This document shows positions 47,793 to 57,374 of a DNA stretch of 64,000 nt, piece by piece. The position numbers were made by a program, and so were the translations under genes. Origin of the DNA: Sycon ciliatum (lineage: Eukaryota > Porifera > Calcarea > Leucosolenida > Sycettidae); contig NC_088655.1 in the NCBI RefSeq assembly GCF_964019385.1, forward strand, positions 17,784,690 through 17,848,689, read 5' to 3'. The notes under the pieces are model-generated. The model had not been told where the DNA came from and did not search any database. It saw only the letters and a program-made list of their open reading frames with translations. The first letter of the stretch is position 1. Each line of letters begins with the position of its first letter.

Positions 47793-47830
47793 TTTCCATT
47801 GCTATCAGGTTCGGCCTCATTTCCTCTGTG

Positions 47831-47876
47831 CTGCGCTGATGAGTTCAAAAAGAACGAAACAGCATGCTGTCCGCAG
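47831..47876 (+). ncRNA. Hammerhead ribozyme, 228-bp family, unit 5
   Basis: Complete: stem I CTGCG/CGCAG, CTGATGA, stem II GTTC/GAAC, GAAA, stem III CAGC-AT-GCTG, GTC. Confidence 0.88.
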
Positions 47877-48058
47877 ATTGAGTATTTCGCTCCTGCTCTG
47901 GAAGCAGTTGAGCACTCTTGCGTGGGATAGTGCCTTTGCTGTTTGCGTTATGCAGAGCTCACTGACTTGTCAGTTTGAGCACTCTGGCAATGTACGTTCG
48001 GGCCTGATTGGAAATTTTTATTTCCATTGCTATCAGGTTCGGCCTTATTTCCTCTGTG

Positions 48059-48104
48059 CTGCGCTGATGAGTTCAAAACGAACGAAACAGCATGCTGTCC
48101 GCAG
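48059..48104 (+). ncRNA. Hammerhead ribozyme, 228-bp family, unit 6
   Basis: Complete motif. Loop II reads AAAAC instead of AAAAA, and stems and core are unchanged. Confidence 0.88.
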
Positions 48105-48286
48105 ATTGAGTATTTCGCTCCTCCTCTTGTAGCAGTTGAGCACTCTTGCGTGGGGTAGTGCCTTCGCTGTTTGCGTTATGCAGAGCTCACTGACGTGTCA
48201 GTTTGAGCACTCTGGCAAGGTACGTTCGGGCCTGCTTGGAAATTTTTATTTCCATTGCTATCAGGTTCGGCCTCATTTCCTCTGTG

Positions 48287-48332
48287 CTGCGCTGATGAGT
48301 TCAAAAAGAACGAAACAGCATGCTGTCCGCAG
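48287..48332 (+). ncRNA. Hammerhead ribozyme, 228-bp family, unit 7
   Basis: Complete motif, identical to unit 5 in core and stems. Confidence 0.88.
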
Positions 48333-48514
48333 ATTGAGTATTTCGCTCCTGCTCTGGAAGCAGTTGAGCACTCTTGCGTGGGATAGTGCCTTTGCTGTTT
48401 GCGTTATGCAGAGCTCACTGACTTGTCAGTTTGAGCACTCTGGCAAGGTACGTTCGGGCCTGATTGGAAATTTTTATTTTCATTGCTATCAGGTTCGGCC
48501 TCATTTCCTCTGTG

Positions 48515-48560
48515 CTGCGCTGATGAGTTCAAAAAGAACGAAACAGCATGCTGTCCGCAG
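48515..48560 (+). ncRNA. Hammerhead ribozyme, 228-bp family, unit 8
   Basis: Complete motif, identical to unit 5 in core and stems. Confidence 0.88.
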
Positions 48561-48742
48561 ATTGAGTATTTCACTCCTGCTCTTGTAGCAGTTGAGCACT
48601 CTTGCGTGGGGTAGTGCCTTTGCTGTTTGCGTTATGCAGAGCTCACTGACTTGTCAGTTTGAGCACTCTGGCAAGGTACGTTCGGGCCTGCTTGGAAATT
48701 TTTATTTCCATTGCTATCAGGTTCGGCCTTATTTCCTCTGTG

Positions 48743-48788
48743 CTGCGCTGATGAGTTCAAAAAGAACGAAGCAGCATGCTGTCCGCAG
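48743..48788 (+). ncRNA. Hammerhead ribozyme, 228-bp family, unit 9, core substitution
   Basis: The conserved GAAA reads GAAG, turning the invariant A-U pair at the base of stem III into G-U. It is probably impaired. Confidence 0.75.
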
Positions 48789-49019
48789 ATTGAGTATTTC
48801 GCTCCTGCTCTGGAAGCAGTTGAGCACTCTTGCGTTGGGTAGTGCCTTTGCTGTTTGCGTTATGCAGAGCTCACTGACTTGTCAGTTTGAGCACTCTCGC
48901 AAGGTATGTTCGGGCCTGATTGGAAATTTTTATTTCCATTGCTATCAGGTTCGGCCTCATTTCCTCTGTGCTGCGCTGATGAGTTCAAAAAGAATGCTGT
49001 CCGCAGATTGAGTATATAT

Positions 49020-49561
49020 AACTGTTCAACCGCCACAATGTAAAAGTCAGCTATTGCTGCATGCCAAACGTCTCAGCCTCTATCAGCAGTCACAACAAGC
49101 GCCTCCTGACCAAAGCTACACCTGAAAAGCCATGTAACTGGAGAAAAAAGAACGAATGCCCACTGGAAGGCCGCTGCCTGGCATCACACATTATATACGA
49201 GGCACATGTCACCAGCCAGGATGAGCGAAGATTGTACATTGGCTGCGCAGACACGGAATTCAAAGCCAGATACAACAACCACACCACGTCGTTCCGACAC
49301 GAGAGATACCGCACTAGCACCGAGCTGTCGAAACACCTCTGGGAGAAGAAACAAAACCACCAGGACTACCAGCTCAGATGGCAGATAAAGGAAAAGGCCA
49401 ACTCCTACAGCACCGCCACAAAAAGATGTAACCTGTGCACAGCTGAGAAAACATGGATTCTCCTTGGCGACGAGACCATGCTCAACAAGAGAAGCAAAGT
49501 CATCGCAAAATGCCGCCACGCTAACAAGTATCACCTAGCTACCTTCACCGGGACCACATAA
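49020..49561 (+). pseudogene. Penelope-like element C terminus: GIY-YIG endonuclease (RT part missing)
   Basis: Penelope-like elements encode an RT fused to a GIY-YIG endonuclease that nicks the target for reverse transcription. The frame begins after a TAA just inside the array junction: FNRHNVKVSYCCMPNVSASI, then HNKRLL. This matches the RT-endonuclease linker of the family. From the Met at 49061 (166 codons) there is a zinc-binding C-x(7)-C-x(5)-C cluster (C25, C33, C39), I-I-Y at 44-46, YIG at 59-61, FKAR with Arg70, NH at 73-74, TELS with Glu88, and a C-N-L-C pair at 123-126. The key endonuclease residues are therefore present. The RT upstream is gone: the frame abuts the 228-bp array at 49012. 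It is probably a 5'-truncated copy, but it is positioned next to ribozyme repeats as in Penelope elements with hammerheads in their terminal repeats. Confidence 0.85.
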
Positions 49562-49961
49562 CAAGCGAGGATAGCACGCTGCACTCCGGCCAACGGACGT
49601 GACAACCCACCTCACTTGTAACGGACACTTCCATCAAATTTGCGCGAATACGATTGTCACTGTATACAAAGCCCAAACTCACAAGCTTGCCACTTGAAAA
49701 GCATACTGACAACTGCGCTGCTTTCTTTCTAACTAAGTTACTTTGCGCCTGACACTTTGTGCGTTACACTTTGCGCTTGACACTTTTGTGTCCGTGCTTG
49801 CTGCGTGATGGGTATATCTAACATTGTTTTTGCATGCCCAACTTAAGTTGTTTGTTGCCTGATGATTGATTGTTCAAGAAACTCTGAGTAGCAACAGAAA
49901 GAATGTGTACTTGGTGAGGACTATACTGGATTGTATATATATATATATATATATTATACTC
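49562..49961 (+). other. Penelope-like element 3' UTR and (TA)n tract
   Basis: Follows the endonuclease stop. It contains CACTTTGCGCTTGACACTTT-like short repeats and ends in a (TA)n run at about 49933-49953, after which the inverted 228-bp fragment begins. Confidence 0.5.
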
Positions 49962-50216
49962 AATCTGCGGACAGAACTGTTTCGTCCTTTGTGGACTCGT
50001 CAGCGCAGCACAGAGGAAATGAGGCCGAACCTGATAGCAATGGAAATAAAAATTTCCAATCAGGCCCGAACGTACCTTGCCAGAGTGCTCAAACTGACAA
50101 GTCAGTGAGCTCTGCATAACGCAAACAGCAAAGGCACTTCCCCACGCAAGAGTGCTCAACTGCTACAAGAGCAGGAGCGAAATACTCAATCTGCGGACAG
50201 AACTGTTTCGTCCTTT
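49962..50216 (-). mobile_element. Inverted fragment of the 228-bp family (one full unit plus a half ribozyme)
   Basis: Reverse complement of the array unit, starting at CTCAATCTGCGG. The second hammerhead half at 50191-50216 runs only to the start of stem II before a TATATA run. Orientation is opposite to the main array, so the Penelope fragment at 49013-49961 is bracketed by inverted ribozyme repeats. Confidence 0.88.
49965..50008 (-). ncRNA. Hammerhead ribozyme, 228-bp family variant, inverted
   Basis: On the minus strand: stem I CTGCG/CGCAG, core CTGACGA, stem II GTCC/GGAC (compensatory relative to GTTC/GAAC), GAAA, stem III CAG-TT-CTG, GTC. All essential positions are satisfied, and the CTGANGA variable base is C. 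Confidence 0.88.
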
Positions 50217-50225
50217 ATATATATA

Positions 50226-52131
50226 TGTAGGACTCAGTATAGAGTCCATGCACTATAATTATGATGTCCAGCACCCTATATAGAGTCCATTGGTCCAAAA
50301 TCCACTATACAGAGTCCAGGAGTCCACTCAGTTTTGATCAGCTTCATCCTGCCGCGCAATCCCCTATAAGGAGTACACTTTTTCTACAAGTCCCCTATTA
50401 ACGGTCCAGGAGTCCAGTTTATCCAGTCACGCCGTCCTGTGAGTTGTGCCCAAAAGAGAACAAACACCTTTTCAGTTTTGCTTGCCTCGTGGCAGCGCAT
50501 TTCTTTCTTCACTTCAGCCATGGCTGCCAGTTCTGCTGTGCAGTTGCTGACAGTAATCTGTCTCGAGGTAACCAAGGAGGATAAGAAGACGTTCAAAATC
50601 AAATCTGGAAAGCGTCTTGTGGTTCTCGGAAGACGTTTCATCAGTGCGCGGGATGAAAGCAGAAATTGCAGAACGAGAAAAGTTCAGCACAGTTCAAATC
50701 TGACGAGTCAGGAACACCGACACTCTCTTTCGTTCGACGCCACAAGGATCCCTGTTTGGCTGGCCATTGCTGCCAGTAAGACGTTTGAACGGTTTCATCA
50801 GAGCGAGGGATGAAAGCAGAAAGCGGAGAACGAGAAAAGTTCAGCACAGTTCCAATCTGACGAGTCAGATACACTGACACTCTCTTTCGTTCGACGCCAC
50901 AAGGATATCCTGTTTGTCTGGACAAGAGCTGCCTGTACCACCGTGTCAAAAGGCTGTCCAACTACATGGCAGGACGATGACTGAGGTAAGGAAGCTTGAT
51001 TCGTTTCGATTAGTCTGCTGTTCTGTCGTAATATGCTTGAATTTTTTTTCCATTTTTCAAGGAGCGTATCGCGTTTGTTTGATGTTGCTTGAATGAATGC
51101 CCTAAAAGTAATCAACCACTTCGTAATAGTCCTCAAGGACTGCAAGGACTTTGCATCAATCGTATACGATCGTCTAGTTATCATCAATATTATTTTATTT
51201 CATGAGAAATGTATTTTTATCCCTATGATAATTATGTGAACTCCACGACACTCTTCCTCTACTAGGCTCTAGTATGATGTCAAATACAATGGGATCCACA
51301 AACGCAGTGCCAGTGTACTAGTAGTAGTAGGAGGAGGATTTCTTGTATGCTGATGACAAGAAAAAGCTTCTCAAGCTAATACATGTACTCGTATTCCCTG
51401 AAGTAACCGTTTTGATGTGACAAACATTACACTGTGTCAGTGAAACTGCCTCGTGACAACAAATCATTGAATCATTGCATTTCCATCTCGGGGAAGACTG
51501 ACTGACGGCAACGCTGTACAGATTGTTCAAATCATCTCATTTCAATTTAGTTGCAGTGAAGTGAAACACTGTGTACACTACATGTATGGTGGTGTGTCTG
51601 TGCGTCTTGAGTGTGCACAAACGATCTTATTCCTCGTACTTCATCATAAGTATTACTAATAGATTATTGTTCCCACCGTCACCTGTTCACAGGTCTTTGA
51701 GTGGATGGATTTTTATTGAGCGTCACATTCGTTGAGAACTTGGTAGTTGTGTGCTCCCATGCATCATTACGGTAATAAGGGTATCCTTGTGCTATCTAAT
51801 TGTTGCAGGTGTGCTGATCTTCAGAAGCTTGCGGAACTGAGTACTGCTGAACATTTGCATGGCCATGAGCAATGGTGAAGCTTGCTATTGCAGTCTCAGC
51901 ATGTGCTAGTATTATGCTGACTACTGCACTATGTTACTCTCTTACACTACTACATGTACATGTGTGTAAACGTGCGTGCATCCGCCCACGGCCACGTATG
52001 CATTCGTTTCGTATAATTTTTTGTTATCCCTCTTGACTTTACGTATAAATGGGTGGATGTTTGCATGGCTGTTGGAGTTGCGTGTGTATTGTGTCTCTAC
52101 TCTTTTCTTGGTGTTTTCTTGGCGTTGTATA

Positions 52132-52174
<43 letters not shown>

Positions 52175-52835
52175 CCGCACAATAATTTGAAAAAAATAAT
52201 TAATCCTTGGCTCTCCATTATTATCTTTCGATTCTTGGTTTTTTTCTAGGTATTTTCTTGGCGTTGTGTGGGTGTGTGCATGTGTGTGCGAGCACAATAA
52301 TTTGGCAACACCACATGATTGAGATAATAATTATTGTAATTTGCAGCGTCTGCGAAGAGACCACTTGATTTGAGGATTGTGTTTGTAGGGTTTTTCATGT
52401 AATGAAGTGGCTGCAGTGGCGCCTCAATACTTATTTTTTATCTTGAGAAGTGAATGATGTAAAGGATTAAAGGGAGAGGCCGTTTTCTGGTTAATATTCA
52501 CTGCTTACAGCAGATCCTATGTCTAATTTCGAACTCTGGATAGGGGATGCCTAATTGGCTGGACTTTATACAGGAAGTGTTGTCCACATAAAGACTCTTT
52601 ATAGTTGATTTCAAAGTTTGGACTGCATACAGTTGATTTTGGACCAATGGACACTATATAGGGGTGAAGCCAATTGGCTGGACTCTATACAGGGAGTGAT
52701 GTTCATCTAAACTTTGAGCTCACAGTTGATTCCAAGTTTGGACTCTGTACAGTGGATTTTGGACCAATGGACCCTATATAGGGGTTGGACATCATATAGG
52801 GGCTGGACGCTCTACTGAGTCCAACATATATATTA
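50226..52835. mobile_element. TIR element with GGACTC-rich ends, copy 1
   Basis: The left end (50226-50340) and right end (about 52720-52835) are inverted copies sharing GGACTCAGTA, CCTATATAG..GTCCATTGGTCC and AAAATCCACT. The ends are built from short GGACTCTATACAG-type subrepeats. Inside are two ~157-bp direct repeats (about 50640-50790 and 50797-50930) with CGAGAAAAGTTCAGCACAGT, and a (GT)n run at 52136-52170. A 50-codon frame starting at 50520 (MAASSAVQLLTVICLEVTKE) has no known domain. No transposase is recognised. Both ends lie in TA-rich sequence. Confidence 0.7.
52136..52170. repeat. (GT)n microsatellite
   Basis: A pure GT run inside the TIR element copy 1. The homologous position in copy 2 (about 54197-54236) is longer, and a second GT run lies at about 54332-54383. 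Confidence 0.95.
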
Positions 52836-53229
52836 TAACAAGGTTGTCAGTTTCATAATATGGCAATTAATAAGATAAATTGTGCACTCATAACAACAGC
52901 AAAAATGAAGAAAGTAAAGTTCCATAACGTTTTCTTGTGACTGTCATCAGTGGAACGCCGTCACATAAAAATGTAATAACTAAAACACACACTTATATAC
53001 ATGTAGCTAATATGGTTTCAGGTAGAAATACAGCAGCTAACTACCTTTCGCACATACACTATATTCACACATTGCAAAGTTGCAAACTTCGCTTTTTGTA
53101 CTTGTTAGCTGCTGTATGAAGGGAATGCAGTACCAGAACAAACACGTGATAAAGTTGTCAGTCCGGTTGCAGCTTGAACAGCCGCAGCACCTTGATGTGC
53201 TTCTTTTGTCGACACAGTTGTGGCCTCAA

Positions 53230-53938
53230 CCTGCGAATGTACAACGCCTCCAGTGTGAATCGGTGCGCGCTGGCGAATCTTGCAGAAGAGTTTAGTAACA
53301 GTAAAGCAGGTAAAACCGATTATCCCCTCAACGACAAGCATATGGCAGCCATCAGGAAAATAAAGAATGACAAAGATATAATAATCAGCAGGCCGGACAA
53401 AGGGAATGGAGTGGTGATAATGCAGGGAAGTGATTACAATGGCAAGATGAATGCTATTCTGGCTGATGCATCGAAGTTTCAACTCCTGGGACCGACGGAA
53501 ACGCATGACCGCACTTACCTGGATGAACGCGCCTTGCAGGCAAACCTATTGTGATACAAAAAGGCTGGAAAAATACTCAATATAGATTACGACTGGATCC
53601 GACCCGTGGGGTCGTGCCGACCTGTGCTCTATGGCGTACCGAAAATACATAAGAAAACGTGCCGCTTCGACCAATCCTGTCCATGATCAATGCTCCCAAC
53701 ACGAAATGGCAAAGTGGTTAGCTGAATTACTAAAGCCAGTCCTGAATAAATATTCCGCCCACGCAACTAAGGATACCTTCGAGTTCGTGGAGGATGTAAG
53801 GGAATTTGGCCAGCAGCAGGCAGAGAACTCTGGATCGCTGTTCCTGTGCTCTTTCGATGTAGTCAGCCTCTTTACAAACGTGCCTCTCAAGGAAACAATA
53901 GTTATCTGCATACAGTCGCTATACCATGATGATGAAAT
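53230..53938 (+). pseudogene. Penelope-like reverse transcriptase fragment, frameshifted and truncated
   Basis: Recognisable RT blocks in order: PDKGNGVVIMQGSDYNGKMN, LYGVPKIHKK, a VPLRPILSMINAP block, EMAKWLAELLKPVL, and SFDVVSLFTNVPLKETI (the catalytic motif A region with its Asp). This order is typical of Penelope-like RTs. A stop follows at 53552-53554, and at least two frameshifts occur near 53655 and 53700, so no continuous frame remains. It ends at 53938, where the second copy of the TIR element begins. Motifs B and C (YxDD) are lost. It lies downstream of the endonuclease fragment at 49.0-49.6 kb, so the two cannot be one colinear copy. Confidence 0.8.
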
Positions 53939-54192
53939 ATTTGCATGGCCATGAGCACTGGTGAAGCTTGCTTTTGCACTCCAGCATGTGCTAGTACTAT
54001 GCTGACTACTACACTATGTTACTCTCTTACACTAATAGGTGCGTGCACCCGTCCATGTATGCATTCGTTTCGTCTAATTATTTGTTATCCCTCTTGACTT
54101 TACGCGTAAATGGGTGGACGTTTGCATGGCTGTTGGAGTTGCGTGTGGATTGTGTCTCTACTCTTTTTTTGGTGTTTTCTTGGCGTTGTATA

Positions 54193-54242
<50 letters not shown>

Positions 54243-54328
54243 CACGATAATTTGAAAACAAATAATTAATCCTTGGCTCTCCATTATTCTCTTTCGATTC
54301 GTGGTTGTTTCTAGGTATTTTCTTGGCG

Positions 54329-54391
<63 letters not shown>

Positions 54392-55256
54392 CACAATATT
54401 TGGCAACACTACATGATTGAGATATTGTAATTTGCAGCGTCTGCAAAGAGACCACTTGATTTGAGGATGGTGTTTGTAGGGTTTTTCATGTTGTGAAGTG
54501 GCTACAGGGGCGCCTCGATACTTATTTTTATCTTGAGAAGTGAATGATGCAAAGGGAGAGGCCGTTTTCTGGTTAATATTCACTGCTTACAGCAGATCCT
54601 ATGTCTAATTTCGAACTCTGGATAGGGGATGCCTAATTGGCTGGACTTTATACAGGGAGTGTTGTCCACATTTTTTTCACGGTTCGCGTGAGACTCGGCT
54701 GGAAGCCGGGTTTTCCGCATCCGTAGGAACGCCACCACCCTTCAAGGATCAAGGCGCAGATGCAGCTCCTAAAGCGGTGGGAGGTGAGTAGATCAGCTCA
54801 CCAGCAAGTGGTCAAAGACCGAAAATCCCGTTCACTGCATCCATGTTTTCCTCGTGCCAGGCCACGAGTTCCCAGGAGTTGCAGGCAGGCATAGTGGGAT
54901 GGTCTAAAACCATGATTGAGAAACAGAGGGTACCAGGTTCAAGCCCTGCTTGGAAGCGGAAGGATTTTTTCCAGCCGTGCTGCGACCCACAGTTAATTGT
55001 TGTCCACATAAAGACTCCTTATAGTTGATTTCAAAGTTTGGACTCCATACAGTTGATTTAGGACCAATGGACTCTATATAGAGGTGAAAACAATTGGCTG
55101 GACTCTATACAGGGAGTGATGTCCATCTAAACTTTGAGCTCACAGTTGATTCCAAGTTTGGACTCTGTACAGTGGATTTTGGACCGATGGGCTCTACCTA
55201 GGGGTTGGACATCATATAGGGGCTGGACGCTCTACTGAGTCCAACATATATATTAT
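53939..55256. mobile_element. TIR element with GGACTC-rich ends, copy 2 (left-truncated)
   Basis: Corresponds to about 51854-52835 of copy 1, starting ATTTGCATGGCCATGAGCA and ending at GAGTCCAACATATATATTA. It carries longer GT runs and is interrupted by a 326-bp insert at 54672-54997. Confidence 0.8.
54672..54997 (-). mobile_element. SINE-like insertion of repeat Z with a 12-bp target-site duplication
   Basis: TGTTGTCCACAT at 54660-54671 is repeated at 54998-55009, and copy 1 of the host element has it once. A short T-run at the left edge suggests a poly(A) tail for a minus-strand transcript. The plus strand contains GGTTCAAGCCC (about 54938), a tRNA B-box-like word, so a tRNA-related origin is possible but its orientation conflicts with the tail. 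Related fragments lie at 1-60, about 6744-6800 and 22001-22210. Confidence 0.7.
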
Positions 55257-55744
55257 GTATCTATTATTGCACGATTAAAGAGGTCAATATATGAAATATA
55301 GAACGAGTAAAAGACCGAGGTCCCCCGATTATGAGGGCAATAATAGATTTATCACGAAATAGCATACCTAAACCTGTTTTTGCTTTGCTATAGGAAGAAA
55401 TGAATACTATTGTAATAGTATGATAGTATGTACATATGCCGTTTACATTGGACATTACTTCTGTGTAAACCGAAGTTTTCAGTTGTCTCTTGTAGTATGT
55501 TCCCCAAGTTCTTTGACTGAGAATCTGACAGTTTGGGTTCAAATCCCAGCATTATTTGGCTTCAGATTTTTTTTCTTTCAGTTCTGATTTTTTTCTAAGT
55601 TGAGGAAAAAGAACTAAGTCCTCGGGCTAAGTGGTCAATAATAAGTGGTCAATATAAGCGGTCAATATATGCTGATATTTGACCGCTTAGAGATCACAAG
55701 TTTCTGTGGGGGTCAATAATAAGAGAGTGATAAATATATATATA
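55257..55744. other. Unassigned DNA with a B-box-like word
   Basis: No gene is supported. GGGTTCAAATCCC at about 55534-55546 resembles a tRNA B box, but no tRNA fold is convincing. A (TA)n run lies near 55735-55748. Confidence 0.4.
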
Positions 55745-56520
55745 TATACCATGGGGACACCAGCTGCGGGGCGTCCGGCACGTTTCCTGGTGAGTGAGTT
55801 CACGAAGTGAATGCCCCCAGGGGCCTCTCGCGTGACTACTTGCCATACTGTGTTGGAGGGATGAGTCTGAACTGTCACCCTTATTTCCAGTACATCTACA
55901 TGTATACTGTCATATTGGATAAATCTTGTCTTGTAGAGTTCCACATGTGTGTATACTGCTCTGTAATGTTGTGCATTGAGCACTCTACCTTGAACTGCCT
56001 TCACCGGCCTTGTCTATAATATATTTTACTCAATCTGCGGACAGAATTATGACAGTCTTGTACTCTTGGACTAGTTTCTGCTCCATAATCCAGTATGTCA
56101 TTACTATAATAGCTTTAACGTCTGAGGTTGTTGGTATGGCTGTTAGCTCTGGGTTCCCAGACCAGGTGTGCATTGGTGGTCGACTCATATGGCCTCGCCA
56201 ATTGTGTTCATTAGACAGTTATCTGGCGCAAGTCTTGATCTGTCTCATTCAGATCTTTTTCGCTATCGTTGCTATAAGAGAAAATCTGTGGGTGCACATC
56301 CGGTGCATTTGTTGGAGATTTATGTGCTTCTCTTGCAATGGGCGTATACATGGTACACGTACATGTACAAGTACTGGAAACAAGGGTGACAGTTCAGACT
56401 TAGCGCTCTAGCACAGTACTGCAAGAAGGCACGTGAGAGTCCCCTGGGGCATTCACTCCGTGAACTCACTCACCACCAAACTGACCGTGCGTCCCACTGC
56501 TGTTGTCTCCATGGTATATT
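55745..56520. mobile_element. TIR element W (complete)
   Basis: The inverted arms 55745-55905 and about 56360-56520 share ACCATGG, GTGAGTGAGTTCACG, GAATGCCCC, CAGGGGCCTCTCGCGTGAC-like blocks and CTGAACTGTCACCCTT. The interior has no recognisable transposase. Partial copies lie at 33600-33980, about 38054-38130 and 60030-60275, each near an edge of a POU-like unit. Confidence 0.7.
56029..56050 (-). repeat. Remnant of the 228-bp hammerhead unit
   Basis: ACTCAATCTGCGGACAGAA on the plus strand equals the 3' half of stem I, the cleavage triplet and stem III of the inverted ribozyme variant. The remaining core is absent. It lies inside element W. Confidence 0.6.
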
Positions 56521-57374
56521 CATTCTACATTCATGATATCGTGTTGGAAAACACACACACGTTACGGCCATGCTATCGGACACTTAATAGGCCCGTTGGA
56601 CATTCACCCCGCCCACCGCATAGTCGATAGATACTGTTTGTCTACTCTTGTTTATCTACTCTTGATATTATTAATCCGGGTTAGGTACTGCTATGGTATT
56701 AATCACATTATAATGGCCTACAGTGTATACCAGATTCACACTGACGGTGTCCGCCTAGTTTCCATCAATCATATCTTTTGCTTTGCCTGGTTCAATATCC
56801 TTTGGTTTTATACTGGGTTTGCATTTTGTTCTGGTGATTCATCATTTTTTATCAATGTCGGTATTTCATTTCCATTCATTGTGGGGTTATTCTCCAGTAA
56901 AAGAGGCTGTCATTCGCGCATAGAAACGTGGCTCTACAATTGCACCCGCTCATTCCGCAATGGTGATTTGGTTTAATTCTCCAATGGCTAGTTTTGGCTC
57001 AAGCTGATTGATGTGGCAATTCTCACCACGGCTAGACTTAGTGATAGTTTACAGTAAACAATAGGCTTTTTTCTTTGCCTTCTTTGTCTTTATGCTGGAT
57101 GACATAAATGAGCAGAGCGTGTAGTGGGTATCAAACTCAAACTCAAATGGGGAAGGACAAAGCAAATCAAAGATGGCACCGGCCGATAACCAAGTGCGCA
57201 AAACAATGCAGGTCATATCATGCGCATTAACCGGTATACAGTAGATCAGGGACTTGACTAACATTACTCAAACTGAGACGAAATAGGCGGTTCACAACCA
57301 TAAACAACATGAAACGGCATTCGAACAAATGTGACCTGGGACAAATAACAATCAGACAGTTACTTAGAATGGGA
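56521..57374. repeat. 3' flank of POU-like gene C (duplicated with gene B flank)
   Basis: From about 56672 it aligns with 34607-35447. W-like words occur at 56550-56640. No gene is seen. Confidence 0.6.

Larger units (their letters stand above)
47793..49012 (+). mobile_element. 228-bp hammerhead tandem array, right part (about 5.3 units)
   Basis: Continues the array cut at 39017 at exactly the next unit position. Hammerhead starts lie at 47831, 48059, 48287, 48515, 48743 and 48971, all 228 bp apart. The last unit has lost CGAAACAGC from its core. The array ends at GATTGAGTAT, where a TATATA stretch joins it to a Penelope endonuclease frame. Confidence 0.9.

Noticed and set aside
50520-50670. 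Small protein starting MAASSAVQLLTVICLEVTKE
   Set aside because: It lies inside a TIR element next to direct repeats, with no known domain; too little support to call a gene.
49020-53938. One full Penelope-like element from the endonuclease at 49.0 kb to the RT at 53.2 kb
   Set aside because: The order is endonuclease then RT on the same strand, the reverse of a Penelope-like protein, with other elements between; they are separate fragments.
55534-55546. tRNA gene suggested by GGGTTCAAATCCC
   Set aside because: No cloverleaf could be folded around it: neither D arm nor acceptor stem is present.
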